DNA from: an uncultured Chloroflexota bacterium
Lineage (GTDB): Bacteria; Chloroflexota; Anaerolineae; Anaerolineales; UBA4823
Direction of reading: 5' to 3'
Assembly: GCA_903871905.1 (NCBI GenBank)
Contig: CAIQIV010000761.1
Coordinates: 1-35,183 of the forward strand
Length of the DNA: 35,183 bases
The position numbers and the translations under genes were made by a program. This document shows, piece by piece, positions 24,057 through 34,718 of the stretch. Position 1 is the stretch's first letter, and every line of letters starts with the position of its first letter. A model generated the notes under the pieces. That model was not told the origin of the DNA, ran no database searches, and saw only the letters and a program-made list of their open reading frames with translations.

Positions 24057-27000
24057 TTACTTGAACACCAAGGGGGCGTAGAATTTAATTAACGGCGGCG
24101 GAGGAGCCATCAAGCTGCCAGTTGCCAGGCTGACGGTGATGGTGACCGTCTGTGTGGTGTGGTCGGAGGCTGCGGGGGAAATGAGGGTGACTGTTGTATC
24201 CGCACTGGTGAATGGAGGAATACCGCTGGGGTCAGCCGTAAGCGTCAGGGTAAAGGGGGCCGTCCCGCTAAAAGCATTGAGTGAAAGCCAGGGTGCAGGC
24301 GTGCTGGCAGTAAACGCCAGCATTCCGGAGCCGGTATTGCGGATGCCAACCTCGGCTGCCTGGAGGTTAGTGCTGCCGGGCGATACAGACCAGGCAACGG
24401 TGGTGGGGCTGGCGTCCAGGTTCGGGCCAGGCAGGCCCAAATCGTCATCGACGACAATGGTGATGCTGGTGGATGCTGTATTGAAGTCCGAGTCGGTGGC
24501 GGTCAGGGTGATCAGGTTCACCCCTGGCGGCAGGCTGTCGCTGGACAACTGGGATCCGCTGCCCAGGGGACCCTTCTGGGTGCTCCAACTCAGGTTTGCC
24601 GGGGGGAGGCTCCCATCTTCAAAATCCTCCGCTTCTCCTGAGAAATTGACCAACTGGCCATAGTGGATATGCAGGTTGTTCCCTGGGAGCAGGATGTGCG
24701 GGATGGGCGGTTTACTTTGCATGGTGAAGGGAGCGCTGTCGGCGTAACCGGTATTAGCTCCATCATTAGCAAGAACACGGAAGATGGCGGTGGAGCTGCC
24801 ACCCAACCGGGCTGTATCCACCTGGACGCTGCTGCCCGGCGTCCCTTTTTGCAGAGGCTGGAAGGTGGCGCCGTTGTCCCGGCTGTAGAGAATGTCGAAG
24901 CTCAGCGGGTCGTTATCTGCATCGCTGGCATCCCAGGTCAGGGCGACGGTGCCGGTGACCGGTTCTGAGGCGCCGGTAATTTGTACAATGCTAACCACCG
25001 GCGGTTTTGGGCTGATATCCTGGCTGACCAGCACCAGGCTGTCCGATTGGCGGATGATCTCCACACGGGTAGTATTGGGAGCATCGTTGACGACTTCGGC
25101 AAAGGAAAGCACCTTGCCGCCCGAATCGTCAACTGGCAGCGCACTGAAATCATAGCTTGCCAGGATTGTGCTGCCGGCTCCGAGCAGGCGCAAGGTGTAG
25201 CCGCCAGGGATGGGGGTGGTGGTGCCGGAAGCATTATCCAGGCGGCGCAGGTGCTGGATGGCGGCGCTGTTGGTGCCCGAGATGATCACGCCTGAGATGC
25301 TCAGGTAGCTGCCCGGTACCAGCGGCAGGCGTTCAGGAGATGCCGGAGCTTTCAGCGCCGGCAGGGGTATGGCGTTATATAGAGCATTGTAGGTATAATC
25401 GCTCCACCATTTCGGGCTGCAGTAGCTCATATTGTCAGACCAGTTAACCCCGGGCATCAGGCGCATGGGGATGCCAAAAGCCGGGTCGCCGGTGTCGAAG
25501 CCGAGCACCGCCCCGTCATTGGAGCTAATTTGGGCATTCGGGTAGGGATAACCCGGGTCGCTGCGGCTGTGACCACAACCTTCGGTCGCCTTGGTTGCCG
25601 GATCATCCGAATTTGGGTTGGGGTGTGCCCTGCCCAGAGAGTGTCCGATTTCATGCCCGGCATACCAGTCGGCGTAGGTCTGGTCATTCTCCCATCCGGC
25701 TCCAAAGTAGGCTGGGGCAGTGTTGGGAACACCCGCCGGTCCGCTGGAAACCTTGCTGCCGCCCTCTTGCCCTCGAGGGAAGAACCCTGCCCGGTCAGAG
25801 ATCATGCCATACATGAAAACATTGTCAGGGATGCCCTCCTCCTTGCGCATGGTGACCATCAGCCCATTTACATAGGCGCTGGCGCACAGGGACTTATCAC
25901 CCATCGAGGCACAATCCTTGGCAGTCTGGTTGACGCGGCTTGCCAGGCCATCGTCAGCGATGAACCACAGGTTGGGTCGCAGCCCAGCAGATGGATCGGA
26001 CGAGAAGCCGGGGGAGGAAGCCAGCGGAAAAGAACGGCGCAGCCAGGAGTAGGTCTGCACAATGTCCGTGGCGATCAGCGGAAAATAGTACTGGTTATTC
26101 AGGATATAACCCCAGCCTACAAACTGCACCTGCAGGCGAGGGGAAGGGGAGAAGGAGATATTGTTGAGGGTGACCTGGTTGTCACCGAAATTTGGCTCCA
26201 GAGGATAGCCGTAGGGATTGACCACACCGCGCAAGTTAATGGGGCCATTGGTCCAATCCCAGGGAAGCTCAAACAGGAAACTGTCGTTCAGAAAGTTACG
26301 GGAGGGAGAGGGCAACACGGTCAGTTTTGTCCCCACCGGGTTCACCGGCAGCAGACTGGCAGAGATGGGCGTGCCCTGCCCGTCGACCAGGTATAAGGAT
26401 GCGGTCACCCCGGAGACATACGCGCTGTCAGCCTGGACATACAGGCGGACAAATGTGCGCTTGCCCCGCACCAGGCGGATCGAGTTATCTGCGCGCTGCA
26501 CGGATTGGATCACCTCCATGCCGGTGGCGCGCAGGTTAATCTTCGGAAGGGCAGCTGCGTTCTTGGGCAGGCGGCGGATGACATTGTCCTCCAGCCAGAA
26601 AAGGAAATTCCCGGCCGCTTGAAGGCTACGGGCGGGGAGGCTGGCAAACACGTTTTGTTGGACAAAGAGCTCGACCGGGTTGCTGCCATCCAGGTTGGAA
26701 CGGAAGATCACATAGTTATAGGATGGGAAGCAGGGCTGTGGGTTGCAAGGATTCGGCCGCCGCTCGATGAAGAAAAGGTTTGCTCCGTCGTTGATCAGGC
26801 TGGTGATGGTTGCATTGGGGTCTATGCTGGTATAGATCGTGGTTGTCGGGTCACCCAGGTTGCTGTAGACCAATAACTGATTTCCCGAAGAATAATAGAC
26901 GAGCTGAGCAGCAGCAAAGAAGCTGTTGACGCTGCCAGCAATTGAACCTGCCGGAGGTCCATAATAAGTAACCATCTGTTGCAGTGTGTTGCCCACCAGC

Positions 27001-27692
27001 CAGTACAGGCCATAACCGTCGTTTTGCAGCCCACCGGGATAACTCCCGGCGTTGGCAATGACCTGGTTGGAGACACCAGTATATTTATTGATCTGCCACA
27101 GGCTGCCGGTGCTGGCGTATGTCAGAACATAAATATCACCACCGTCAAAGGCCAGGGAAGCCATGCCGCTGACGGCATTGCTGACCAAGGTGATCGGATC
27201 GCCAGGGCTGGCTTCTACCGGGTATTTGGCCAATCCTCCCTGACTGGCGCTCATCCAATACAGGAATGTGCCATCGGTGATCACATTGGATAAAACTTCT
27301 GACTGGTTGCAGTTCTTCTGGGCGCTGTACAGAGTGCGCTGAGGTCCGCCATAGATGGCAACCCGGCCGATTGTCTCGGTATCATTGGGAGCATTTGCCT
27401 GGGTGGGTGCAGCAGGTGGGCATGGAGAGACGCCGCTGTACCAGAACAATTTGGGATCGACCGCAAGGAAGGAAACCACCGGTCCGCTGACAAAGTAATC
27501 CGGTGTATCCTGTGGCGCATGGGGTGCATCCGGACTGCTGCGGGTTAGAAAACCACCTGGCTGTAGAGCGGCCTTATCCGTCGCGGCAAGGCGAACACCT
27601 TGCTTTTGCAATGCCTGAACAGGTTCTGGCAGCATTGCTTGGGAGAGGATAAAGGCCAGGATGGCCAGGTTGACCCATCGTGCTCTGCTCAT
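24057..27692 (-). CDS. Large secreted metzincin-type metalloprotease
   Basis: 1211 aa. The signal peptide (about 1-28) ends PVQA. A region rich in YW, DGG and AGNFLFWL repeats (about 60-390) looks like a beta-propeller of the DUF5050 kind. A beta-rich domain follows (about 390-520). The protease core has HEIGHSLGRAH (680-690), fitting HExxHxxGxxH, and a Met-turn NMSY with Met755, so it is a zinc metzincin; the exact family is unclear. Downstream are Ig/fibronectin-like units (about 905-1100) and a BACON-like domain (about 1110-1190). The protein ends IKFYAPLVFK, resembling the short PLV-containing tails of many Anaerolineae exoproteins. GGAGG lies six bases before the ATG. Likely extracellular or surface-attached, for polymer degradation. 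Confidence 0.87.
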   Translation of the reverse strand: MSRARWVNLAILAFILSQAMLPEPVQALQKQGVRLAATDKAALQPGGFLTRSSPDAPHAPQDTPDYFVSGPVVSFLAVDPKLFWYSGVSPCPPAAPTQANAPNDTETIGRVAIYGGPQRTLYSAQKNCNQSEVLSNVITDGTFLYWMSASQGGLAKYPVEASPGDPITLVSNAVSGMASLAFDGGDIYVLTYASTGSLWQINKYTGVSNQVIANAGSYPGGLQNDGYGLYWLVGNTLQQMVTYYGPPAGSIAGSVNSFFAAAQLVYYSSGNQLLVYSNLGDPTTTIYTSIDPNATITSLINDGANLFFIERRPNPCNPQPCFPSYNYVIFRSNLDGSNPVELFVQQNVFASLPARSLQAAGNFLFWLEDNVIRRLPKNAAALPKINLRATGMEVIQSVQRADNSIRLVRGKRTFVRLYVQADSAYVSGVTASLYLVDGQGTPISASLLPVNPVGTKLTVLPSPSRNFLNDSFLFELPWDWTNGPINLRGVVNPYGYPLEPNFGDNQVTLNNISFSPSPRLQVQFVGWGYILNNQYYFPLIATDIVQTYSWLRRSFPLASSPGFSSDPSAGLRPNLWFIADDGLASRVNQTAKDCASMGDKSLCASAYVNGLMVTMRKEEGIPDNVFMYGMISDRAGFFPRGQEGGSKVSSGPAGVPNTAPAYFGAGWENDQTYADWYAGHEIGHSLGRAHPNPNSDDPATKATEGCGHSRSDPGYPYPNAQISSNDGAVLGFDTGDPAFGIPMRLMPGVNWSDNMSYCSPKWWSDYTYNALYNAIPLPALKAPASPERLPLVPGSYLSISGVIISGTNSAAIQHLRRLDNASGTTTPIPGGYTLRLLGAGSTILASYDFSALPVDDSGGKVLSFAEVVNDAPNTTRVEIIRQSDSLVLVSQDISPKPPVVSIVQITGASEPVTGTVALTWDASDADNDPLSFDILYSRDNGATFQPLQKGTPGSSVQVDTARLGGSSTAIFRVLANDGANTGYADSAPFTMQSKPPIPHILLPGNNLHIHYGQLVNFSGEAEDFEDGSLPPANLSWSTQKGPLGSGSQLSSDSLPPGVNLITLTATDSDFNTASTSITIVVDDDLGLPGPNLDASPTTVAWSVSPGSTNLQAAEVGIRNTGSGMLAFTASTPAPWLSLNAFSGTAPFTLTLTADPSGIPPFTSADTTVTLISPAASDHTTQTVTITVSLATGSLMAPPPPLIKFYAPLVFK

Positions 27693-27743
27693 TGGACGCC
27701 TCCATAATGGTGCAAACCGCCTATTTGTGGATAAATATAATCA

Positions 27744-27772
27744 ACTTTACCTTAGATAAAAATTTTTGTCAA
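27744..27772 (-). promoter_or_regulatory. Sigma70-type promoter of the metalloprotease gene
   Basis: On the minus strand, TTGACA (27772-27767) and TAAAGT (27749-27744) are 17 bases apart, in an AT-rich gap between divergent genes. Confidence 0.65.
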
Positions 27773-27816
27773 TTCGACTTGTACCTTACAATGCTGTTAG
27801 CTTGCTGCGGATTATC

Positions 27817-27844
27817 TTTGCAAAATTGATTCCGTACGTATAAT
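27817..27844 (+). promoter_or_regulatory. Promoter of the first dCache chemoreceptor gene
   Basis: TTTGCA (27817-27822) and a perfect TATAAT (27839-27844) are 16 bases apart. The gene starts at 27941. Confidence 0.6.
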
Positions 27845-27858
27845 CGTGGATACGTATA
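27835..27858 (+). repeat. Direct repeat TACGTATA overlapping the -10 box
   Basis: TACGTATA occurs at 27835-27842 and again at 27851-27858, 16 bases start to start, each holding the palindrome TACGTA. One copy covers the -10 element, the other the start region, so it could be an operator. Confidence 0.5.
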
Positions 27859-27940
27859 CCTTAGGGTGAATCAATTGTCACCTCAACAGGATTCATTAGC
27901 TTTTATTGAATGGTTGGTTATTCTTATGGGAGCAAATGAC

Positions 27941-30367
27941 ATGGCTAAGCAAGAACATCGGCGTTTCGTATCTCTCCAGGTGAAGCTTGTAATGTGGGCA
28001 GGCCTGTGCCTGTTGGTAACGGGGCTGGTGATCATCGCCTATGCATCCTGGGCGGCGCGCAATGAGGCGCTTATGTTGGGGAATGCAACGATTGAGGGGA
28101 GCGCCAGAACCCAGGCATCGAGGCTGGATGCGGAGCTGGAAGTAGCGATGGATACGGCGCGCGCCCTGGCCTTGAGCCTGGCGGCGCAGCATTCTGCCCA
28201 GAACCCGGCGAACCTGAACCGCGACCAGGTCAATTCCATGTTAAAAAATGTCCTGGAAAATAACCCGAATTTCCTGGGAGTGTATACCGCCTGGGAGCCG
28301 GACGCCTTTGATGGCCAGGATAAGCTGTACGCCAACTTGCCAGGGAATGACCAGACCGGGCGGCTGATCCCCTATTGGGTGCGTTCCGGGGGCAAGGTGG
28401 TGATGGAGCCGCTGCTGGATTACGAGACGGAGGGCGCCGGGGAGTATTACCTGTGTTCAAAGCGATCGGGCAAAGAATGTATCATCGACCCATATATTTA
28501 TCCCATCGAGGGCAAGGATGTGCTCCTGGCCTCGCTGATTGCCCCGATCCTGATCGATGGAAAGTTCGCCGGGATTGCCGGGGTTGATCTATCTGTGGGT
28601 TTCCTGCAGGAAATGGCGGACCAGTTTGACCTGTTTGAAAAACAGGGGAAGATGACCATTGTCAGCCATAACGGCACCATAGCCGGGGAAACAGGGGCGA
28701 AAGACCACGTGGGTAAGCTTACCAGCGATTTCCACCAGGATTACCAGGAAGACTTGAAGCTGATCCAGGCAGGGGAAGAGCGGTTTTCCCAGATGGATAA
28801 TGTGCTGGAGTTCTTCACACCAATTGCGGTGGGCAATAGCGTAACTCCCTGGTCGGTGTTGGTGACGGTGCCGGCCTCGGTGGTATCGTCCGCGGCGACC
28901 CGGCAGATGTTTGTCATGATTGGCGTGTCGATCGTGGTGGTGCTGCTCGGGCTGCTGGCGCTGTGGTTCGTGGTTCGCCGCACCGTGGTCTTCCCGATCA
29001 CCCGCCTGCGCCAGGGGGCGCTGCTGCTGGCGGAGGGGGATGCCAATCTGAATGGAATGAACAGCCTGGACATTACCCAAATCGGCAGCCGCAATGATGA
29101 GATGGGAGAGATTGGACAGGCATTTATCGATCTGATCGGGTACTTCAGGCAGATGTCCGAAACCGCCTCATCCATTTCCAGGGGAGACCTGACCGGGCAG
29201 GCGCAAACTCGCTCGGCGAATGACCTGCTGGGGCATGCGTTCACCGACATGAGCCAAAACCTGCGTGAATCGGTGAGCCGGGTGCGTGAGAATGCCCTGA
29301 CCTTGAAATCTGCCTCGGAGGACCTGGCGCAGTCGGCCAGCCAGGCAGGGAGGGCGACGAACCAGATTGCAGCCACCATCCAGCAGGTGGCGCGTGGATT
29401 GTCACAAGAGTCCGAGTCGCTTTCCCATACCAATTCATCTGTGGAGCAGATGGGCCGGGTGATCGACGGTGTGGCGCGCGGCGCCCAGGAGCAGGCAGCG
29501 GCAGTGGGCAAGGCATCCACCGTGGCCAGCCAGATCACCGGGTCAGTGGGTCAGGTGGCGGGCAATGCCCAGGCAGTTTCGCAAGAGGCGGCGAACGCCG
29601 CAGGGGCGGCGCGCAAAGGCTCGCAGACTGTAGAAGAGACCATTGCCGGCATGCAGCAGATCAAGGCCAAAGTGGGCGTTTCGGCGCAGAAGGTGCAGGA
29701 GATGGGGCAGCGCTCAGACCAGATCGGCGCTATCGTAGAGACGATTGAGGATATTGCATCGCAGACCAACCTGTTGGCTTTGAACGCGGCGATTGAAGCG
29801 GCGCGCGCTGGGGAGCACGGCAAAGGCTTTGCCGTGGTAGCGGACGAGGTGCGCAAACTGGCCGAGCGGGCTGGCGGAGCCACCAAGGAGATCGGAGGAT
29901 TGATCAAAGGCATTCAGAAAACTGTGAACGAGGCAGTGAGTGCCATGGAAGATGGGGCGCGGGAGGTTGAATTGGGGGTGGCGCGGGCTAACCAGGCTGG
30001 GGCGGCGCTGACCGACATTCTGCGTGCTGCGGAGGCGGTACGCCAGCAGGCAGAGCAGGCGGCGTCTGCCACCCAGGTCATGGGGCGTGCGGCAGATGAG
30101 CTGGTAAGCTCGGTGGATTCGGTCTCGGCGGTAGTGGAAGAGAACACCGCCTCCACCGAGGAGATGGCAGCCTCATCGGGTGAGGTGATCCGCGCCATTG
30201 AGAACATCGCCTCGGTGAGCGAGGAGAACAGCGCCGCGGTGGAACAGGTGAGTGCGGGCGCTGAAGAGATGAGCGCGCAGGTGGAAGAGGTGACTGCCGC
30301 GGCCCAATCCCTGTCTGAAATGGCTCGCGAGTTGGAGGATATCGTCCAGTTTTTCAAATTATCCTGA
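27941..30367 (+). CDS. Methyl-accepting chemotaxis protein with dCache-type sensor (first of a pair)
   Basis: 808 aa from the ATG at 27941. The track start at 27866 adds 25 residues, but GGGAG precedes 27941 and the protein then aligns with the start of the paralogue at 30591. TM1 lies at about 14-36 and TM2 at about 325-345, enclosing a 290-residue dCache domain ([23 protein letters not shown], then [11 protein letters not shown]), the fold that binds amino acids, amines or organic acids; the ligand cannot be read from sequence. HAMP follows TM2, then the signalling coiled coil with the tip [20 protein letters not shown] (about 600-620). No C-terminal tethering pentapeptide is present. Membrane chemoreceptor; array and che genes are elsewhere. 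Confidence 0.93.
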   Translation: MAKQEHRRFVSLQVKLVMWAGLCLLVTGLVIIAYASWAARNEALMLGNATIEGSARTQASRLDAELEVAMDTARALALSLAAQHSAQNPANLNRDQVNSMLKNVLENNPNFLGVYTAWEPDAFDGQDKLYANLPGNDQTGRLIPYWVRSGGKVVMEPLLDYETEGAGEYYLCSKRSGKECIIDPYIYPIEGKDVLLASLIAPILIDGKFAGIAGVDLSVGFLQEMADQFDLFEKQGKMTIVSHNGTIAGETGAKDHVGKLTSDFHQDYQEDLKLIQAGEERFSQMDNVLEFFTPIAVGNSVTPWSVLVTVPASVVSSAATRQMFVMIGVSIVVVLLGLLALWFVVRRTVVFPITRLRQGALLLAEGDANLNGMNSLDITQIGSRNDEMGEIGQAFIDLIGYFRQMSETASSISRGDLTGQAQTRSANDLLGHAFTDMSQNLRESVSRVRENALTLKSASEDLAQSASQAGRATNQIAATIQQVARGLSQESESLSHTNSSVEQMGRVIDGVARGAQEQAAAVGKASTVASQITGSVGQVAGNAQAVSQEAANAAGAARKGSQTVEETIAGMQQIKAKVGVSAQKVQEMGQRSDQIGAIVETIEDIASQTNLLALNAAIEAARAGEHGKGFAVVADEVRKLAERAGGATKEIGGLIKGIQKTVNEAVSAMEDGAREVELGVARANQAGAALTDILRAAEAVRQQAEQAASATQVMGRAADELVSSVDSVSAVVEENTASTEEMAASSGEVIRAIENIASVSEENSAAVEQVSAGAEEMSAQVEEVTAAAQSLSEMARELEDIVQFFKLS

Positions 30368-30374
30368 GCAGAGC

Positions 30375-30420
30375 CGGGCGCAGCCTTTTCGCAACCGGGC
30401 TGCGCCCGACTTTTACTTTC
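30375..30420 (+). terminator. Rho-independent terminator between the tandem chemoreceptor genes
   Basis: CGGGCGCAGCC (30375-30385) and GGCTGCGCCCG (30398-30408) form a perfect 11-bp stem with a 12-base loop, followed by ACTTTTACTTT. It makes the two chemoreceptor genes separate transcripts. Confidence 0.85.
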
Positions 30421-30490
30421 GAACTCTCCCTGGTTTCTGGTTCTGAGTTTCTTGACACCTTTCAATATTGATAGCTTTGCTTGGATTCCA

Positions 30491-30518
30491 TTGAAAAATA
30501 ACATACAATCTGTATAAT
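30491..30518 (+). promoter_or_regulatory. Promoter of the second dCache chemoreceptor gene
   Basis: TTGAAA (30491-30496) and TATAAT (30513-30518) with a 16-base spacer. GTATAATCG is shared with the promoter of the first paralogue. The leader of about 65 bases has no structure I can name. Confidence 0.65.
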
Positions 30519-30590
30519 CGGGGTGCATCAGTGAAAAGGGGCGATAGCACCTTTCCCAGGAAGACATTCTAGACAATAAGGAGCCTGGTC

Positions 30591-33185
30591 ATGGAAAAAG
30601 GGAAAAAAGGTCGATTTATCTCTCTGCAAGTGCAAATCACATTTTGGGCCGGGTTATGCTTGCTGCTCTCCGGCATCATCATTATCATTTATGCAACCCT
30701 GGTTGCCAGGCAAAACGGATTAGCCCTTGCCCGGGCAGAGATTGAAGGGCATGCGCGCACCCAGGCATCCGTGCTGGATGCTGACCTGGAGGTGGCGATG
30801 GATGCGGCGCGCACCCTGGCCCAAAGCCTGGCGGCGCAGCGATCTGCCGCAGCTCCAGCCAACCTGTCCCGGGACCAGGTGAACGCCATGTTGAGAAATG
30901 TCATGGAAACCAACCCCAATTTCCTGGGCGTCTCGACAGCCTGGGAGCCGGATGCCTTCGATGGCAAGGATCAGGAGTTCGCCAACACTCCGGGGTATGA
31001 TCAGACCGGCCGCCTGGTTCCTTATTGGGCGCGCGCAGGAAACAAGGTTGTGTATTCCCCCCTGGTTGATTATGAGACCGAAGGGGCTGGTGAATATTAC
31101 CTGTGTTCAAAGCGCAGTGGGAAGGAATGCATCATCGATCCATACGTTTATAAGATTGAAGGGAAAGATGTGCTGATGACTTCGCTGATCGCCCCGATCG
31201 TCGTGGATGGAAAATTCGTGGGGATGGCTGGGGTGGATATGGCGGTGGATTATTTGCAGGAAAAGGCTGACCGGATCGATCTCTTCGATAAGCAGGGTCG
31301 AATGGTGATCATCAGCAACAACGGCACCATTGTCGGGGAAACCGGGACGCCGGAGCACGTTGGCAAACAGCTAAAGGATTTCCAGGATGATTACCTGGAG
31401 GATCTGGCAATCATCCAGGATGGGAAAGAGCAGTATTCAGACCAGGGGGATGTGCTGGAACTGTTTTCCCCGGTGGCGGTGGGCAACACGGTCACCCCCT
31501 GGTCGGTGCTGGTCATGGCGCCGCAGTCGGTGGTTACAGCAAATGTCAATACTGAGATGTTTACCCTGATCGGCCTCTCGGCGGCGATGATCCTGCTCGG
31601 GTTGGTCGGTATCTGGTTTGTGGTGCGCCGCACGGTTGTTGCGCCCATCTTGCTGATCCGCCAGGGCGCGATATTGCTGTCGCAGGGTGACGCCGGGGTC
31701 ACGGGGATCGACCGCAAAGATATTGCCCGCATCAATGCCCGGAACGATGAGATGGGTGAAATCGGGCGGGCGTTCAATGACTTGATCGCTTACCTTACAG
31801 ATATGGCGTCTGTGGCAGCCAGCATTGCTGGAGGCAACCTCTCCAGCCAGGTGCAGCCGCGTTCGACACAGGATGTGTTGGGCCAGGCTTTTGCCCAGAT
31901 GACCACCACCCTACGGCAGTCGATAACCCGGGTATCCGAGAATGCCCAAAGCCTGAAGGCGGCATCAACAGAGCTGGCGCAGGCGGCTGTTCAGGCAGGC
32001 ACAGCCACGAACCAGATTGCGGCAACTGTCCAGCAGGTGGCGAAAGGACTGGCCCAGGAGTCGGGGTCGATCTCGCAAACAGCGGCTTCGGTGGAGCAGA
32101 TGGGTCGTGCCATCATTGGCGTCGCCCGCGGCGCCCAGGAGCAGGCGGATGGCGTCTCGCAGACCGCATCAGCCATGAGCAAGCTCACCACAACCGTGGA
32201 GGGCATCCGCCAGGGCGCCCGCCTGCAGGCCGAACAGATGGAACAGGCAGCGCGCGCCCAGTCGGACATGGTGATGGCGGTGGCTAATGCTTCCAACGCT
32301 GCTGACCAGGTTGCCCAGGAAACTGAAAAGACCGCGGCATCTGCCGCGGATGGCACCGCCATTGCTGCCCGTACGGTTGGCGGCATGCAGCGCCTGCAGT
32401 CCACCACTGAAGAGCTCGGCCTGCGCGTGCGCGACCTGGGCAAGCGCTCGGGCCAGATTGGAGCCATTATCGAGACGATTGATGATATTGCCGCCCAGAC
32501 CAACCTCCTGGCGCTCAATGCCGCCATTGAAGCGGCGCGGGCCGGTGAGCACGGCCGGGGCTTTGCGGTGGTGGCTGATGAGGTGCGCAAGCTGGCTGAA
32601 CGCTCCTCTCAAGCGACAAAAGAAATTGGTGAGATGATCCGCACTGTTCAGGGTGGGGCGAATGAGACAGTGGAAGCCATGCGCCGGGCGGGCGAAGATG
32701 TCAGCGCCGCGGTGGATCTGGTCAACAAGGCCGGCAGTTCCTTCGATACGATTGCCCGGGGGACGCAGGTCTCTCGCCAGCGGGTCGACGCGATTAATGA
32801 AGCGGTTCGTCGCATCCAGGAGGCTGCTTCTACGCTGGAAAATTCAATTAAACAGGCTGCCAGCATCGCGGAGCGCAACCGCCAGGCATCTGAGGAAATG
32901 AATAAGCTGAGCAATGAAGCGGTAGAGCGCCTGGATTCAGTGAGTGCCGTGGTTGAAGAGAACACAGCAGCAACTGAGGAAATGGCTGCCAGCTCCAGCG
33001 AGGTCAACCAGGCGGTGGAGAACATTGCCTCGGTAGCAGAGGAAAACAGCGCGGCCGTAGAGGAAGTGAGCGCTTCAGCCGAGGAGATGAGCGCACAGGT
33101 GGAGGAAGTGTCGGCTTCAGCGCAATCTCTGGCCGAGTTGGCCAGGGTCCTGGATGACGTGGTCGGTCACTTCAAGCTTGCATGA
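30591..33185 (+). CDS. Methyl-accepting chemotaxis protein with dCache-type sensor (second of a pair)
   Basis: 864 aa. Same plan as the preceding gene: TM1 (about 12-34), dCache domain ([10 protein letters not shown], the identical run [27 protein letters not shown]), TM2 (about 323-344), HAMP, coiled coil and tip [20 protein letters not shown] (about 630-650). It is about 55 residues longer, the extra length lying in the signalling helices ([20 protein letters not shown] region), so the two may pack into different-length arrays unless the insert is symmetric about the tip. AAGGAG precedes the ATG by seven bases. The differences in the outer domain suggest altered ligand range. Its 3' end overlaps the convergent ATPase gene by 19 bases. 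Confidence 0.93.
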   Translation: MEKGKKGRFISLQVQITFWAGLCLLLSGIIIIIYATLVARQNGLALARAEIEGHARTQASVLDADLEVAMDAARTLAQSLAAQRSAAAPANLSRDQVNAMLRNVMETNPNFLGVSTAWEPDAFDGKDQEFANTPGYDQTGRLVPYWARAGNKVVYSPLVDYETEGAGEYYLCSKRSGKECIIDPYVYKIEGKDVLMTSLIAPIVVDGKFVGMAGVDMAVDYLQEKADRIDLFDKQGRMVIISNNGTIVGETGTPEHVGKQLKDFQDDYLEDLAIIQDGKEQYSDQGDVLELFSPVAVGNTVTPWSVLVMAPQSVVTANVNTEMFTLIGLSAAMILLGLVGIWFVVRRTVVAPILLIRQGAILLSQGDAGVTGIDRKDIARINARNDEMGEIGRAFNDLIAYLTDMASVAASIAGGNLSSQVQPRSTQDVLGQAFAQMTTTLRQSITRVSENAQSLKAASTELAQAAVQAGTATNQIAATVQQVAKGLAQESGSISQTAASVEQMGRAIIGVARGAQEQADGVSQTASAMSKLTTTVEGIRQGARLQAEQMEQAARAQSDMVMAVANASNAADQVAQETEKTAASAADGTAIAARTVGGMQRLQSTTEELGLRVRDLGKRSGQIGAIIETIDDIAAQTNLLALNAAIEAARAGEHGRGFAVVADEVRKLAERSSQATKEIGEMIRTVQGGANETVEAMRRAGEDVSAAVDLVNKAGSSFDTIARGTQVSRQRVDAINEAVRRIQEAASTLENSIKQAASIAERNRQASEEMNKLSNEAVERLDSVSAVVEENTAATEEMAASSSEVNQAVENIASVAEENSAAVEEVSASAEEMSAQVEEVSASAQSLAELARVLDDVVGHFKLA

Positions 33186-34708
33186 TGAATTTCCAGGGCG
33201 GGACCCTGGAGGCTGTCCTGTCCGCTTCCGCTCTCTTCGGGTAGTGAGGCGGACAGGGCGCGTCCCTCGCGCAGCCAGCTGCGCAGAGCGCTGATTGTCT
33301 CGCGCTGTGAGATTGAAAGGGGGACCTGCCGCTTGAGAGCAGCCGAGATGTCTTCGGTGGTGAACTCGCGCGCCTGGTTGAAGCCTTCGTACATGGCGTC
33401 GATCACCGCCTGCTCGATCTCGGCGCCGACATAGCCCTGTGACTCGCGCCCCAACCGCTTCAGGTCATAATCCTGCACCAGGCGGCGGCGCTTGCGCAGG
33501 TGGACGGTGAAAATCTCCATGCGCTCCGCCAGTCCCGGCAGGTCCAGGAAGAAGATCTCATCGAAGCGGCCTTTGCGCAGCAGTTCCGGCGGCAGGCTGG
33601 TGATATCGTTGGCGGTGGCTACCACAAAGCAGGGCGCGGTCTTCTCTTGCATCCAGGTCAAGATGGTACCGAAGACGCGCTGGCTGGTGCCGCTGTCCAG
33701 CCCGGAATGCGCCAGGGCTTTTTCCATCTCATCGATCCATACCAGGCAGGGGGCGACCGTTTCAGCCAGGCGCAGGGCGCGCCGGGCGCGTTCCTCAGAT
33801 TCGCCGACCAGGCTGCCGAACAGCGCCCCCACGTCCAGGCGCAGCAGCGGCAGGCGCCACATGCCGCCGATCATCTTGGCTGTCAGGCTTTTCCCTGTAC
33901 CAGGGATGCCGATCAAGGCAATACCCTTGGGAGCAGGCAGCCCATACTGGCGCGCCTCCTGGGTGAAGGCCTTCTCGCGCAGCCCCAGCCAGCGCTTGAG
34001 AACCCCCAGCCCGCCTACGTCGTCCGGCGTTTCCGTCGCCGGGTAATATTCCAACGCCTCGCTCTCGCGAATAATCTGCTGCTTGGCGTGCGAAACCTGT
34101 TCAATATCCCGGTCATCGATCACCCCATCGCTGACAATAGCCCGGGCGTATACCCGCTGCGCCTGGGAGGCGCTCAATCCCAGGGCTGCCTGCACCAGCT
34201 TCTCACGGCCCAGGGGGGTCAGCTTAACCTTCAGCCCAGGGGTATGCAGCAGGCGCTCCAGCACCGCTTCGATTTCGGCAGCCGTGGGCGCTGGAAATTC
34301 CACCACCACCGCCTCGTCGCGCAGCTCGGCTGGCAGCCTGGCGCCCGGGGTGGTGATGATCAGCGACTTGCGCCCAAACTTTAGGCGCTGCGCGGCGTTG
34401 CGCAGCTTGCGCTTGACCTGGGGGTTGCTCCAGGCTTCGTGAAAATCCTTCAGCACATACACCGTGTCCCCCTCGGCTTTTTCCACCTGTTCCAGGGCGG
34501 TGAGGGGGTCTTTTGCCACGGGCAGGGGTCCGCTCCAGCCTCCCAGCACCTGAAAACCATCGGCAACATCCCAGGCCAGGCAGGCGCGCCCGCTGCGCTC
34601 ACAGGCGCCGCGTACCGCCTCCAGCGCCCGCTCCTCCTCGGATGAAACGATCACCACCAGGGTGAAACGGGCGCGCAGATATGTATCCAGCTCTTGTTCG
34701 AAGTCCAT
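33167..34708 (-). CDS. Ycf46-type AAA+ ATPase
   Basis: 513 aa. The N-terminal half (about 1-215) is a degenerate P-loop-like domain of the kind found in Ycf46 proteins ([44 protein letters not shown]). The C-terminal AAA+ module has Walker A GIPGTGKS (267-274), Walker B LVWIDE (Asp326, Glu327), ATAND sensor 1 and RKGRFDEIF with the arginine finger region. Ycf46 relatives occur in cyanobacteria, plastids and many bacteria; a role in carbon-uptake control has been proposed in cyanobacteria, but the function here is unknown. Only ten bases separate it from the upstream PLP-enzyme gene, so they are probably co-transcribed. Convergent with the chemoreceptor gene and overlapping it by 19 bases. Confidence 0.87.
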   Translation of the reverse strand: MDFEQELDTYLRARFTLVVIVSSEEERALEAVRGACERSGRACLAWDVADGFQVLGGWSGPLPVAKDPLTALEQVEKAEGDTVYVLKDFHEAWSNPQVKRKLRNAAQRLKFGRKSLIITTPGARLPAELRDEAVVVEFPAPTAAEIEAVLERLLHTPGLKVKLTPLGREKLVQAALGLSASQAQRVYARAIVSDGVIDDRDIEQVSHAKQQIIRESEALEYYPATETPDDVGGLGVLKRWLGLREKAFTQEARQYGLPAPKGIALIGIPGTGKSLTAKMIGGMWRLPLLRLDVGALFGSLVGESEERARRALRLAETVAPCLVWIDEMEKALAHSGLDSGTSQRVFGTILTWMQEKTAPCFVVATANDITSLPPELLRKGRFDEIFFLDLPGLAERMEIFTVHLRKRRRLVQDYDLKRLGRESQGYVGAEIEQAVIDAMYEGFNQAREFTTEDISAALKRQVPLSISQRETISALRSWLREGRALSASLPEESGSGQDSLQGPALEIHHASLK

Positions 34709-34718
34709 GCACTGAATT

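Noticed and set aside
25530-26396. 288-aa plus-strand ORF
   Set aside because: Antisense to the protease core; no motif, and the sense strand encodes HEIGHSLGRAH.
30519-30590. Possible c-di-GMP riboswitch in the leader of the second dCache receptor gene
   Set aside because: Only a weak GGTGC/GCACC pairing is seen; the conserved core of the known riboswitch is not recognisable.
33500-34384. 294-aa plus-strand ORF
   Set aside because: Antisense to the AAA+ ATPase; Gln/Arg-rich shadow without domains.
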